Notes under the pieces: generated by a model | What the model saw: the letters and a program-made list of their open reading frames with translations, nothing else | Databases searched by the model: none | Told to the model about the DNA's origin: nothing | Shown here: positions 47,885 to 59,931 of the stretch, piece after piece | Layout: the number at the start of each line of letters is the position of its first letter | Numbering within the stretch: position 1 is the first letter of the stretch | Program-made: the position numbers and the translations under genes | Assembly (NCBI GenBank): GCA_016704565.1 | Contig: JADIZV010000002.1 | Coordinates: 372,001 to 436,000 of the forward strand | Direction: 5' to 3' | Source: Candidatus Phosphoribacter baldrii | GTDB taxonomy: Bacteria; Actinomycetota; Actinomycetes; Actinomycetales; Dermatophilaceae | DNA: 64,000 nt

Positions 47885-48078
47885 CCGCGCCTTTGGCTTC
47901 CTCCCCGAGGAGACCTGCCGTGCGGACCAATGATGGCACTGCCCCGGGGTCCGCGGCGGCGTAATGGCCGAATTCGGCGTCGTTTTCCTCCACACGCCCC
48001 TGCTCCGTCGTCCCGTCATCCACAGGCCGGTCGGGGGTCGGGTGCGTCCGGCGTCCGCGCGGGTGAGGATCGTCAGCC

Positions 48079-48780
48079 ATGAAGACCCTGACCCTGCTCA
48101 GACAGGGGTGGCATGAGCTGCTCGACCTCGTGTTGCCCCTGGAGTGTGGGGGCTGCGGTCGCGCTGGCGCCGGCTGGTGCAGCTCGTGTGCCGTGGACCT
48201 GCGCGCGGTCACCTTCCCGGGGCCACGGCATACGCCACCGTCGCCCGCCCCGCCCGGGATGCCGCTGGTGATCGCGAGCGGCCGGTATGCCGGTCCCTTG
48301 CGAGCCGCGATCGTGGCCGCCAAGGATGGGGGCCGCGCCGACCTGCGACCGATGTTGGCCACCCTGCTCGCGCCAGCGATCGAGGTGGCCGCGGGGGCCG
48401 CACCGCACGCGGTGCTCGTGCCGATGCCCTCGTCCCGGGCGGCGGTCCGACGCCGGGGGGAGGCCACGGTCGTCGAGCTGTTGCGGCATACCTCGCCCCT
48501 GCTCCGCCATGGTCACCGGGTCGCGACGGCACTCGTCCCCGCGCGGCAGCTTGCCGACCAAGCAGGGCTGGACAGTGCGGCACGCGCGGCGAATCTGCTT
48601 GGGGCGTATGCCGTCTCGTCGCGGCACCGGGCCTGGCTGGCGGGACGAGAGGTGGTGCTGGTCGACGACGTCGTCACGACGGGGGCCACCCTCACCGAGG
48701 GCGCTCGGGCGCTGCGGGCCGCGGGCGCTCAGGTCATCGCAGCCGCGGTCGTGGCGGCCACGGAACGCCGACACAGGTGA
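48079..48780 (+). CDS. comF: ComF-family phosphoribosyltransferase-like protein
   Basis: 233 residues. The N-terminal zinc-finger-like cysteines lie in LPLECGGCGRAGAGWCSSCA, followed by AIVAAKDGGRADLRPML, VPMPSSRAAVRRRG, and the PRPP loop VVLVDDVVTTGATLTEGARAL near 190-208. ComF proteins work with PriA-like helicases in handling transforming single-stranded DNA in competent bacteria, and are also kept in non-competent ones. In many actinobacteria comF lies between lpqB and hpf. Here a 12-kb block separates lpqB from it. Three octamer copies fall inside it. Confidence 0.9.
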   Translation: MKTLTLLRQGWHELLDLVLPLECGGCGRAGAGWCSSCAVDLRAVTFPGPRHTPPSPAPPGMPLVIASGRYAGPLRAAIVAAKDGGRADLRPMLATLLAPAIEVAAGAAPHAVLVPMPSSRAAVRRRGEATVVELLRHTSPLLRHGHRVATALVPARQLADQAGLDSAARAANLLGAYAVSSRHRAWLAGREVVLVDDVVTTGATLTEGARALRAAGAQVIAAAVVAATERRHR

Positions 48781-48917
48781 TGTCGTGGCCCAGTGGCTTG
48801 ATCGAGAGAACCCGACTACGGTGGAAGAACACCGTCCGAGACGTCTGGAGGTGATGGTCAGGTTCGCGGGGTCTGCCCGGCCCGCTACCTCGTCACGTCA
48901 CACGTCTAGGAGGAATT

Positions 48918-49547
48918 GTGGACATCGTCGTCACCGGTCGTCACACCCAGATCTCCGATCGTTTCCGGGCCTACTTGGACGACAAACTGGCCAAGGTCGC
49001 GCAGATCGCCCCCAAGGTCACCCGGGTCGACGTCGTGGTCACCCACGAGCGGACCCCACGCAACTCGGAGTTCGTCGAGCTCACCTGTCGGGACCGTGGA
49101 TCGGTCGTTCGGGCCGAGGCATCCAGCGACGACAAGTACAACGCGCTCGACCAGGCCATCGAGAAGTTGCTCGAACGGCTGCGCCGGGCCAGCGGGCGCC
49201 GTCGAGCCGCTGTGCGCGCGCCCCGGCCCGAGTTGGCCGCGATCTCGGTCGGCGACCTGACGGCCCAGCCGACAGCGCCTGCCGACAGCGGCTCAGCGGA
49301 TGCTCCCGATGGGGCCGATGCAGCGGCCGGTCCGTTCGGAGCCGTGGGTGACTCACCGATCGAGGTCCGCGAGAAGGTCCACTCCAGCGAGCCGATGAGC
49401 CTGGCCGAAGCGGTCAACCAGATGGAGTTGGTCGGGCACGACTTCTATCTGTTCAACGACGCCGACACCGGCAAGGCCAGTGTCGTCTACCGACGTCGTG
49501 GGTGGTCCTATGGCGTCATCCACCTGGAGCCGGCCCCGGGCCACTGA
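48918..49547 (+). CDS. hpf: Ribosome hibernation promoting factor, long form
   Basis: 209 residues, GTG start with AGGAGGA 5-6 nt upstream. The N-terminal HPF/RaiA domain (DIVVTGRHTQISDRFRAYLDDKL to about residue 100) is followed by a linker (about 115-150) and the C-terminal dimerisation domain (about 150-205, KVHSSEPMSLAEAVNQMELVGHDFYLFND). The long form pairs 70S ribosomes into 100S dimers in starvation. It keeps its usual place between comF and secA, though secA is 6.8 kb away. Confidence 0.93.
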   Translation: MDIVVTGRHTQISDRFRAYLDDKLAKVAQIAPKVTRVDVVVTHERTPRNSEFVELTCRDRGSVVRAEASSDDKYNALDQAIEKLLERLRRASGRRRAAVRAPRPELAAISVGDLTAQPTAPADSGSADAPDGADAAAGPFGAVGDSPIEVREKVHSSEPMSLAEAVNQMELVGHDFYLFNDADTGKASVVYRRRGWSYGVIHLEPAPGH

Positions 49548-49559
49548 ACCTCGTCCGGC

Positions 49560-49626
49560 ACCCTGGCTCTGCACCACCACCTCCCGGCCGACTGCCTCGT
49601 CGAGCAAGGTGGAGCGGAGCCAGGGT
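49560..49626 (+). terminator. Long inverted repeat after hpf
   Basis: ACCCTGGCTCTGCACCACC (49560-49578) and GGTGGAGCGGAGCCAGGGT (49608-49626) are complementary except for two mismatches, with a 29-nt loop. It starts 13 bp after the hpf stop and ends 50 bp before the response-regulator start. Confidence 0.6.
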
Positions 49627-49675
49627 CGGTCATCCGGCTGAGGCGCGACCCGATGACCCGTGCCATCATGAACGG

Positions 49676-50368
49676 GTGACCGATGGCTGGCCCCGTGAAC
49701 ACCCGATCCGGGTGCTGATCGCTGACGACCACGCGCTGTTCCGTCGAGGCCTGCGCACGGTCCTGGAACTCGACGGCGACATCGTTGTCGTCGACGAGGC
49801 GGATGACGGGATGGCCGCGGTAGAACGCGCCGAAGCGACGGTTCCCGATGTCGTGCTCATGGACGTGCGGATGCCCCGGTGCGGTGGGATCGAGGCGTGC
49901 CAGGCCATCCGCGAGCGGGTGCCCTCCGCACGCATCGTCATGCTGACGATGTCCGACGAAGAGTCCGACCTCTTCGAGGCCGTGCGGGCTGGCGCCAACG
50001 GCTACGTCCTCAAAGACGTCCCTGGCGACGAGATCGCAGCGGGCATCCGGGCCGTGCACGCCGGCGACTCCCTCATCTCTCCCTCGATGGCCTCCAAGCT
50101 GCTCGCCGAGTTCGCCCAGATGCGCCGACGGGACGTCGAGGTGGTCGGCGGTCATCTGCCCAAGCTCACCGAGCGCGAGATCGAGGTGCTCGGCCTGGTC
50201 GCCCGGGGCCTGGGCAACCGCGAGATCGGCCGCGAGTTGTTCATCTCGGAGAACACCGTGAAAAACCACGTCCGCAACATCCTCGAGAAGCTCCAGTTGC
50301 ACACCCGCATGGAAGCGGCGATGTATGCCGTGCAGCAGAACCTCATCCACCCGCCCAGCGCGGGGTGA
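49676..50368 (+). CDS. Orphan NarL/FixJ-type response regulator
   Basis: 230 residues, GTG start. The receiver begins IRVLIADDHALFRRGLRTVLE, with acceptor Asp in VLMDVRMPRCGG, a MLTMSDEES loop and Lys in YVLKDVPGDEI. A LuxR-type DNA-binding domain follows (LTEREIEVLGLVARGLGNREIG, then SENTVKNHVRNILEKLQLHTRMEA). No kinase gene is adjacent. A CATCAT box stands 6 nt before the GTG, consistent with a leaderless transcript. An octamer copy lies in its last codons. Confidence 0.9.
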   Translation: MTDGWPREHPIRVLIADDHALFRRGLRTVLELDGDIVVVDEADDGMAAVERAEATVPDVVLMDVRMPRCGGIEACQAIRERVPSARIVMLTMSDEESDLFEAVRAGANGYVLKDVPGDEIAAGIRAVHAGDSLISPSMASKLLAEFAQMRRRDVEVVGGHLPKLTEREIEVLGLVARGLGNREIGRELFISENTVKNHVRNILEKLQLHTRMEAAMYAVQQNLIHPPSAG

Positions 50369-50456
50369 GCACACGGCATACGGGCGGGCCGTGCGGGCCG
50401 TGCGGGCTGGGCGGGCGCCGCTGCGGGCAGCGACGCGGGCAGCGACGCGGTGCCCG

Positions 50457-51677
50457 ATGCGCGGGCTGACCCTCGCCCAGGCGCGGCGGATCGCGCTCGC
50501 CGCCCAAGGCTTCACGGCACCCCGCCCCGCGCCCGGCACCGTCACGACCCGTCACCTGCAGTCGGTCGTTGACCGGATCGGGGTCGTCCAGATCGACTCG
50601 GTCAACGTCCTCACCCGCAGCCACTACCTGCCGTTCTTCAGCCGACTGGGTCCGTATGACCGCACCGCCCTGGACCGGATGCGCGACCAGGCCCCGCGCC
50701 GGCTGGTCGAATACTGGGCGCACGAGGCAGCGCTCGTCAGCCCCGCCACCTGGCCGTTGTTCGCCGGGCGGATGCGGGCCGCCGAGGCGCAGGCCTGGGG
50801 CGGGATGCGGCGGGTCCGCGACGAACACCCGGGCCTGGTCGAGGCTGTGCTCGACGAAGTGAACCGGCGCGGACCGTTGACCTCCCGCCAGGTCGAGGCC
50901 GCCCTGGCTCACGACGTCCCGCGCTCACGCGAGCAGTGGGGGTGGAACTGGTCGGAGGTCAAACGGGCGCTGGAGTGGCTGTTCTGGTCGGGGCAGATCG
51001 CCTCCGCCGGACGCTCGACGCAGTTCGAGCGCCGGTATGCCGCCCTCGCCCGGGTCGCGCCCCCGGCCCACCGAGCCGCCTGGGCAGGTCGCGAGCAGGA
51101 CCGGACCGAGGCCGAGGCGATCGTCGAGTTGGTCCGAATTGCCGCGCGGGCCATGGGGATTGCCACCGAGGCGAGCCTGGCCGACTACTTCCGACTCACC
51201 CGGGCGCAAGCCCGCAGCGCCATCGAGGACCTGCTCCGGGAGGGGACGCTGCAGGAGGTGGCCGTCGCGGGGTGGCGGGAGACGGCATACCTGGACTCGC
51301 GGGCTCGCATCCCCCGCACGGTGCACGTGGCCGCGTTGGTGAGCCCGTTCGACTCGCTCGTGTGGCATCGACCGCGGACGGAGGCCTTGTTCGGGGTGCG
51401 CTTCCGGCTGGAGATCTACACACCGGCCCCGCAACGGGTGCATGGCTACTACGTGCTCCCGTTCGTCTACGGCGACACCATCGTCGCGCGAGTCGACCTC
51501 AAGGCTGACCGCTCGGCCGGGGTGTTGCGGGTGCCGCAGCTCACCTGGGAGCCGGAGGCGCCACCGGATGCGGCCCAGGCCCTGGAGCGGGAGCTGGCCT
51601 CTCTCGCCGCCTGGCTTGGACTTGGCGAGGTCGCCGAGCCTGCCACCCTCCGGCAGATCCCGTCCCCCGTCAGCTAG
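50457..51677 (+). CDS. Winged-helix DNA glycosylase of the AlkZ/YcaQ family
   Basis: 406 residues. It starts MRGLTLAQARRIALAAQGF. GVVQIDSVNVLTRSHYLPFFSRLG carries the QxD-type catalytic motif (Q45, D47) of YcaQ/AlkX proteins. Three winged-helix segments and a beta-barrel finish it, with VSPFDSLVWHRPRTEALFGV and GYYVLPFVYGD. Relatives unhook interstrand crosslinks or protect antibiotic producers from alkylating metabolites. There is no neighbouring biosynthetic cluster, so general repair is more likely. Confidence 0.85.
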   Translation: MRGLTLAQARRIALAAQGFTAPRPAPGTVTTRHLQSVVDRIGVVQIDSVNVLTRSHYLPFFSRLGPYDRTALDRMRDQAPRRLVEYWAHEAALVSPATWPLFAGRMRAAEAQAWGGMRRVRDEHPGLVEAVLDEVNRRGPLTSRQVEAALAHDVPRSREQWGWNWSEVKRALEWLFWSGQIASAGRSTQFERRYAALARVAPPAHRAAWAGREQDRTEAEAIVELVRIAARAMGIATEASLADYFRLTRAQARSAIEDLLREGTLQEVAVAGWRETAYLDSRARIPRTVHVAALVSPFDSLVWHRPRTEALFGVRFRLEIYTPAPQRVHGYYVLPFVYGDTIVARVDLKADRSAGVLRVPQLTWEPEAPPDAAQALERELASLAAWLGLGEVAEPATLRQIPSPVS

Positions 51678-51704
51678 GCCGCACGTCAGGGGAGTCTGGT
51701 CCGA

Positions 51705-51710
51705 TACCGT
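51705..51710 (+). promoter_or_regulatory. -10 element of leaderless MFS transcript
   Basis: TACCGT is followed by 6 nt and the ATG at 51717. There is no Shine-Dalgarno. Confidence 0.45.
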
Positions 51711-51716
51711 CCCCGC

Positions 51717-53144
51717 ATGACCGCATCCACGTCTCCCCCAGGGGCTCACCGGGGCGTCCACCGCGCGTGGTGGGTGGCGTTGGCAGTGTTGGGTGCCCTC
51801 GTGGCAGCCGCGGGCTTCCGCTCCTCGACCGGTGCGTTGCTTGAGCCGTTGGAGCACGAGTTCGGCTGGAGCCGGACGATGACCTCGGGCGCGGTCACGG
51901 CCAACCTCGTCATCTATGGCCTCACCGCGCCCTTCGCGGCGGCACTCATGGACCGCTTGGGCCTGCGCCGGGTGATCGTCACCGCGCTGTTGCTCGTCGG
52001 GATCGGCAGCGGGTTGACCACCGTGATGACGGCCCCGTGGCAGCTGTGGATCCTCTGGGGTGGCTTCGTCGGTCTGGGGACCGGGGCGATGGCGTTGGTC
52101 CTGGGCTCGGTCGTCGCCAACCGGTGGTTCGCCACGCGCCGCGGCCTGGTCACCGGCCTGTTCTCCGCGGCCTCCTCGACCGGGCAGTTGGTCTTCCTCC
52201 CGTCGATCGCCGCGCTCGCGGCTGGGCCAGGCTGGCGGTATGCCGCCCTCGTCGTCGCCGGTGCCGCCGTCGCCCTCATCCCGGTCATCGTCCTCGTCGT
52301 CGCCGACCACCCGGCCGATGTCGGAGCCCGACCCTACGGAGCGGCCCCGGAGCCCGATGCGTTGGCGACCAACGACGCAAGGGTGACGCGCGAGGAGAAG
52401 GTGAGCGGGCGGCATACGGGAGCGTCGGCGGCAACCGCCCCGGGACCGTCGCCGGCGCGCGTCGCCCTGCGCGCGCTCGGGGAGGCGAGCCGAGGTATGC
52501 CGTTCTGGCTGCTCGCAGGGACGTTCTTCGTCTGCGGGTGGTCGACCAACGGCCTCATCGGCACGCACTTCATCCCGGCGGCCCACGACCACGGGATGCC
52601 GCCGACGACCGCGGCCGGTCTCCTCGCGCTCATCGGCATCTTCGATATCGCTGGGACCGTGGCGTCGGGGTGGCTCACCGACCGGGTCGATCCGCGGCTG
52701 CTGCTGCTCGCTTACTACGTCCTGCGCGGACTGTCACTGCTGGTCGTGCCCAGCGTGCTCGGGCCGGATGTCGAGCCGAGCCTCTTCCTCTTCGTCGTGT
52801 TCTATGGGTTGGACTGGGTGGCGACCGTGCCGCCGACGATGGCGCTGTGTCGGCACCACTTCGGCCTGGCCCGGTCGAGCGTCGTCTTTGGGTGGGTGTT
52901 CGCCTCCCACATGGTGGGTGCCGGGATCGCCGCGACGTATGCCGGGTGGATCCGCCAGTCGACGGGCGACTACTTCTGGGCCTGGCTGACTGCTGGAATC
53001 CTCTGTCTCGTCGCGGGATTCGCGTGCCTGGCGATCCCGCGCCGGGCCGCTGACGACGCCGCCGCGCCGATCGCGCCGACCGCGCCCACCGGGGCGTCCG
53101 GCACGGGCGCTCAGCGCGGATCGGTCGCCAGCAGCTCGGAGTAG
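51717..53144 (+). CDS. MFS transporter, monocarboxylate/oxalate-formate type
   Basis: 475 residues with twelve predicted TM helices. FGWSRTMTSGAVTANLVIYG in the first loop, MDRLGLRRV after helix 2, and the long cytoplasmic loop between helices 6 and 7 (about 205-255) fit the MCT/OFA family. Substrates of relatives are short carboxylates or glycerol phosphate derivatives; which applies here is unknown. Its last 34 bp overlap the end of the convergent acetyltransferase gene. Four octamer copies (52238, 52410, 52495, 52937) fall in it, three within 265 bp. Confidence 0.85.
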   Translation: MTASTSPPGAHRGVHRAWWVALAVLGALVAAAGFRSSTGALLEPLEHEFGWSRTMTSGAVTANLVIYGLTAPFAAALMDRLGLRRVIVTALLLVGIGSGLTTVMTAPWQLWILWGGFVGLGTGAMALVLGSVVANRWFATRRGLVTGLFSAASSTGQLVFLPSIAALAAGPGWRYAALVVAGAAVALIPVIVLVVADHPADVGARPYGAAPEPDALATNDARVTREEKVSGRHTGASAATAPGPSPARVALRALGEASRGMPFWLLAGTFFVCGWSTNGLIGTHFIPAAHDHGMPPTTAAGLLALIGIFDIAGTVASGWLTDRVDPRLLLLAYYVLRGLSLLVVPSVLGPDVEPSLFLFVVFYGLDWVATVPPTMALCRHHFGLARSSVVFGWVFASHMVGAGIAATYAGWIRQSTGDYFWAWLTAGILCLVAGFACLAIPRRAADDAAAPIAPTAPTGASGTGAQRGSVASSSE

Positions 53145-54874
53145 ACCCCGTCGGTCAACGTCCCGTCGATCCGGCGCCAGGCCTGTCGGTCCCGACCCCA
53201 CTCGCGCAGCCCGGCTCGGCGCATGATCGCCACCGACGCGTCGTTGTCGGCGTCGGCGCCGGCATGCACGCGGGTGACCCCCAACCCGCCCTCGGCTCGA
53301 GGCCGGAAGGCATACTCGATGACGTGGGCGAGCGCTTCGCTGACATAGCCGCGGCCACGCGCCGACGGAAACACCCAGTAGCCGATCTCGGCGTCGAAGT
53401 CGATCGGTCCGTCGCCGCGATGGAACAACCCGACCGAGCCGAGCGGCCGGTCCGTGGCGCGGTCGGCGATGCACCAGTCCAGCGAGCTCCCCTCGTCGCG
53501 GAAGCGCTGCTTGCGGGCCAGCCAGGCGTCGAAGTCATCGTGCCCCGGCTGGGCACCCGCGGGCATGAACCGGCGGGCGGCATCGTCTGGGTCGTCCGCC
53601 GGGTCGGGCCGGTCGCTCGCCCGCCAGGGCCGCAGCCGCAGCCGTTCGGTCTCGATGACCGGGGCAACCAGCGGACGGACCCGTTGACGTTCGCGGTCGT
53701 CGCTCGCCAACACATCGAACAGCATCGCGTCCGCGGGTGGCTCGCCCTCGTGGGTGTATGCCGCCCGCTCCCGTCCGCACCCGACGAACCCGACCGCTCG
53801 CAGCACCCGCGCCGACTCGGGGTTGGTTGCATCGACGACGGCCCGCAGAGCCCGCAGGCCCAGCCCGCCCGGCGTGTCCGCGGGGTCGGCCAGCGCCGTG
53901 GTGACGACGAGGTCCAGGCCCTCGGTCATCAGCCCCCGGCCCCGCCACTGGGGGAGCAGCCAGTAGCCGACCATCCCCGTGCCCGCCGTTCGGGGGTGGC
54001 CGAGCTGGGTGAGCACGATCGCCCCCAGCACCTCGTCGGTATGCCGGTCGGCCAAGGCCCACTGGATGGTGTGGCCTTCGGCGGCGCCGGAGCGCTGCTC
54101 GGTGAGCCACGCGGCATACCGGTCGCGCGTCGGCATCCCGCGGGTGAGGAACCGGGCTGCGCGAGCGTCCCGGGCATCGGGCAGGAACCCCTCGTCGTCC
54201 TCACGGAACTCACGCAACCGGACCCGGTCGCCCTCGACGGCAGGCACGTGCAGCCACGGAGCCCGTGGGTGCATCGGCTCGTCGTGCCGCAGGGTGGCGT
54301 GCCACATGTCCCGCGGGCGACCGGCGTGGTCCAGGCCGTTGCCCCGGACGATGACCGGGGTGTCGAAGCCGCAGGTCCACGCGACCCGCCGGGACGACCA
54401 GTTGCCAACTTCGGCACGCCACTGGACGACCTCGACGCCCTGGGCGAAGGCCCAGGCGGCCAGCAGCCGCACCGCTCGGGACATCACCCCGACACCGCGG
54501 GCGTCGGGGTGCAGCCCGAACCCCACCTCGCACCGGCCGGCCGATCGGTCGAAGAGGCCGATCGTGCCCAGATAGGTCCCGTGCTGATTGCGGATGGCCC
54601 ACTCCCGCCGACCGTCCGGGTCACGCCACCCGTCGGCCACCCGCGTGAGGAACTCGGTGGCGTGCTCGGGCAGATACGGGCTGGGCACCGGCACCCACCG
54701 CTGCATCGCGGGGCTGGCGCACTGCGCCACGATCCGGTCCGCGTCATCGGGCCGGTGCGCCCCGATCGTGATGACGTCATCGGTCAGGACCGGCACGCAC
54801 TCCGGGTAGCCCGGAAGGTCTTCGGGGACATCAACCGGCGGGGCGGGGTCGGTGGGAGGGGGCGCGGGCGGCAT
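53111..54874 (-). CDS. Triple GNAT (RimJ/RimL-like) acetyltransferase protein
   Basis: 587 residues holding three consecutive GNAT modules: about 28-200 (with VGFGLHPDARGVGVMSRAV), 210-395 (with VGYWLLPQWRGRGLMTEGL) and 400-587 (with IGYWVFPSARGRGYVSEAL). Each keeps an acetyl-CoA pyrophosphate loop of R/Q-x-x-G-x-G/A type. RimJ/RimL relatives acetylate protein N-termini or small molecules. Two-domain forms are common; three in one chain is unusual. The ATG lies inside an inverted octamer (54869-54876). The 3' end overlaps the MFS gene by 34 bp. Confidence 0.85.
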   Translation of the reverse strand: MPPAPPPTDPAPPVDVPEDLPGYPECVPVLTDDVITIGAHRPDDADRIVAQCASPAMQRWVPVPSPYLPEHATEFLTRVADGWRDPDGRREWAIRNQHGTYLGTIGLFDRSAGRCEVGFGLHPDARGVGVMSRAVRLLAAWAFAQGVEVVQWRAEVGNWSSRRVAWTCGFDTPVIVRGNGLDHAGRPRDMWHATLRHDEPMHPRAPWLHVPAVEGDRVRLREFREDDEGFLPDARDARAARFLTRGMPTRDRYAAWLTEQRSGAAEGHTIQWALADRHTDEVLGAIVLTQLGHPRTAGTGMVGYWLLPQWRGRGLMTEGLDLVVTTALADPADTPGGLGLRALRAVVDATNPESARVLRAVGFVGCGRERAAYTHEGEPPADAMLFDVLASDDRERQRVRPLVAPVIETERLRLRPWRASDRPDPADDPDDAARRFMPAGAQPGHDDFDAWLARKQRFRDEGSSLDWCIADRATDRPLGSVGLFHRGDGPIDFDAEIGYWVFPSARGRGYVSEALAHVIEYAFRPRAEGGLGVTRVHAGADADNDASVAIMRRAGLREWGRDRQAWRRIDGTLTDGVYSELLATDPR

Positions 54875-55014
54875 ACCCCTCAGCGTGGCAACCCGGTATG
54901 CCGCCCGGCAACCGGATTCCGCGCACGGCCTCCTCGATGGGCAGCCGCGACATCAGGCGTCCGATCGCCGGGTGGGGTCTGCGTGAACGAGGTGGTTTCG
55001 CCATACTGGGCGCC

Positions 55015-56100
55015 GTGTCCGACTCTCCAGCGCCGCGCCCCGAGCGTCCCGCGGGCCGCCACCGGGCCCGGCCTGGGCAGGGGCCGGTGGCCGGGGGTGC
55101 TGCAGGGCCCGGCGCGGCTCAGGTCACCCGACGCGTGGCGATGGCGGCCTTCGGCGGTGCCGCGGTCGGTGGGCTCATCGAGGTGCTCACCGACCGGACT
55201 CCCGCTGCTGCTCCGGTGGCCGCGCCGACGGGCTCGCCGACCACCACCCGGGCCACCGCCGGGACAACCGCCGGGACAACCGGCGCAACGACGGCCACCG
55301 CGAGGCCCGCGACCTCGGCACCGACACCAGCACCGACGACGAACCCCAGCCCAAGTCCGTCACCTCCCATCGGCATCCCTTTCCCGGCTGATGAGGCGCT
55401 GCGAACCACGCTGACGGACCTTCCGCGCGGGAAGAACGTCGCGTTCGGAGTCGGCCTGCTGGACGCGGCGACGGGCCGGCGGTTCGTCTTCGAGGCTGGG
55501 TCCCCGTTCGAGATGGCCAGCACGGTCAAGGTCGACATCCTCGTTGCGACCTATCTGCGAGCGACCGACGCCGGGCGCGACCTCACGGCGAGCGAGAAGG
55601 CCTTGGCCTCCAAGATGATCCGTAACTCCGACAACACCGCCGCCACGTCGCTCTTCCGGGCCGCGGGGCGCGCGCCCGGGATGACCACGGTCTACCGGCG
55701 GATGGGGATGGACGCCACAAAGTCCGCTGCGTCCTGGGGACTGACCACGACAACCCCCGGCGACCGGCTCATCGTGCTTGATGCACTGGCACGCGGTGGG
55801 GGAGCGCTCGCGGCCCAGGACGGTGCCGAGATCCTCGGCCTGATGCGGGCCGTGGCCACCGACCAACGGTGGGGGGTCGGAGGTGCGGCCCGGGCGGGCG
55901 AGACGGTGGCGGTGAAGAACGGTTGGCTGCCCCGCAGCAACCAGGCCGGGCGCTGGATCGTCTCGACCTCGGGCCTGCTCACCGGTCCGGCCACGGACCT
56001 GCGCCTGGCCGTCTGCAGTCGGGGCCACGCCAGCCAGGCTGCGGGGATCGCCTTCATCGAGCAGGTGCTTCGGACCGCTCGCGACCAGCTGGGCGTGTAG
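55015..56100 (+). CDS. Secreted class-A beta-lactamase-like serine hydrolase
   Basis: 361 residues from GTG 55015, chosen because CATACT lies 7 nt upstream. The N-terminus is Arg/Pro/Gly-rich. It holds a Tat-like TRRVAMAAFGGAAVGG signal near 40, then a long Thr/Ala/Pro linker. The serine-hydrolase fold has SxxK as STVK (S169, K172) and SDN as NSDNT (S205). Where KTG is expected it reads KNGW. It may be a beta-lactamase, or a penicillin-interactive peptidase with altered activity. It is divergent from the GNAT gene and is followed by an octamer-rich repeat. Confidence 0.82.
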   Translation: MSDSPAPRPERPAGRHRARPGQGPVAGGAAGPGAAQVTRRVAMAAFGGAAVGGLIEVLTDRTPAAAPVAAPTGSPTTTRATAGTTAGTTGATTATARPATSAPTPAPTTNPSPSPSPPIGIPFPADEALRTTLTDLPRGKNVAFGVGLLDAATGRRFVFEAGSPFEMASTVKVDILVATYLRATDAGRDLTASEKALASKMIRNSDNTAATSLFRAAGRAPGMTTVYRRMGMDATKSAASWGLTTTTPGDRLIVLDALARGGGALAAQDGAEILGLMRAVATDQRWGVGGAARAGETVAVKNGWLPRSNQAGRWIVSTSGLLTGPATDLRLAVCSRGHASQAAGIAFIEQVLRTARDQLGV

Positions 56101-56119
56101 TCCGTCTCGCCTGCGGCCC

Positions 56120-56201
56120 GTGCGCGGCGTTGGTCGCCTGGTATGCCGCGTGCGCGGCGTCGGTCGAACGCGTATGCCGGGTGCGCGGCATACCGGCATA
56201 C
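56120..56201. repeat. 30/31-bp tandem repeat carrying clustered octamers
   Basis: GTGCGCGGCG begins units at 56120 and 56150, and GTGCGCGGCA begins a third at 56181. The first two units each end with a GTATGCCG copy (56141, 56172). The third turns into two inverted copies (56186 and 56194). That makes four octamers in 61 bp, the densest cluster in the window, between the hydrolase stop and secA. Confidence 0.85.
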
Positions 56202-56338
56202 CACCTGGATGGCCGCGGAACCGCACGGGTGCCGGGATGCGTTGGTGAGGTGACCCGCGAGCCCGGGCACTACCCTGGGTGTCTGGCTCGTGATTGGCTC
56301 GGATGAGCCGCCCCCTGTTCGTCGTTCGAGGAGTTCCT

Positions 56339-59245
<2,907 letters not shown>

Positions 59246-59315
59246 CCCGCCCGCGGTGAGGTGGTGAGGTGCTGACCGACCAGCCCGGTGCGTCTGGTCC
59301 GTGCCGAGTTGCATG

Positions 59316-59369
59316 TTGTGTCGGGTGGGGATCTTGTGTCGGGGCGGGGTGTCGTGTCGGGTGGGAGCC
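59316..59369. repeat. Three imperfect 18-bp tandem repeats after secA
   Basis: TTGTGTCGGGTGGGGATC, TTGTGTCGGGGCGGGGTG and TCGTGTCGGGTGGGAGCC are consecutive, 18 bp each, in the gap between the convergent secA and Rv3235-like genes. No hairpin or gene is evident in the stretch. Confidence 0.75.
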
Positions 59370-59391
59370 GCACCGCGGCGGCCCGGCCGGG

Positions 59392-59931
59392 TCAGCCCAC
59401 GGACATCTCTGAGATGACCCACCGGCGGTCCAGGCCGACCAGTCGCAAGGCCAGGGCCCTGACTCGGTCCTGATGGATGACGACGACCGCGGCCTCGACG
59501 ACCCCGTCCGCGGGCTCTTGAACGCGCACGCGACGCACGACGGCCGGGCGCCGCGAGGTCGGGCCGCGTCGAAGGGCGACGGCCGATCGACGGCAGAGGG
59601 CGGCATACACGTCGGGGGACGTCCACCGGCTGACCTGCGGAGGCGGACGCAACCCGGCCATGACCTCGACGACGGCCTGCGCGAGCGCTGTCACCACGGG
59701 CGTCGGGTCGGGCAACTCCGAGCGAGTGAAGGGCTGCCGGGCATCCATGAGGTCCGACAGATGACGGAAGTCCAGGGCCAGGCTCTCCTGCAGGAAGCCA
59801 CCAGCGCGTGTAGCGAAAACCTCGTCAGGGGGGAGAACCGGCGGTCGGCTGTCGGGCAGCGGCACCACCTGGACCCGTCGGACGGGGCGGGCGAGTGGCG
59901 ATGGGCGGGTCGCGGGAGCGGAGGTCGTCAT
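59392..59931 (-). CDS. Rv3235-family protein
   Basis: 179 residues from ATG 59931, which overlaps the stop of the LysM frame (ATGA). A disordered Pro/Arg-rich N-terminus (about 1-40) is followed by a domain with ATALAQAVVEVMAGLRPPPQV-type helix, RWTSPDVYAALCRRSAVALR, and strands VRRVRVQEPADGVVEAAVVV and RVRALALRLVGLDRRWVISEM. This is the actinobacterial Rv3235 family usually found next to secA. The fold recalls a small NTF2/cystatin-like domain. The function is unknown. Confidence 0.78.
   Translation of the reverse strand: MTTSAPATRPSPLARPVRRVQVVPLPDSRPPVLPPDEVFATRAGGFLQESLALDFRHLSDLMDARQPFTRSELPDPTPVVTALAQAVVEVMAGLRPPPQVSRWTSPDVYAALCRRSAVALRRGPTSRRPAVVRRVRVQEPADGVVEAAVVVIHQDRVRALALRLVGLDRRWVISEMSVG

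Noticed and set aside
48079..48780. Calling the region a natural competence island because of comF and Tad pili
   Set aside because: comF is kept in many non-competent bacteria, and no comEA, comEC or dprA gene is in the window. The link is left as a hypothesis only.
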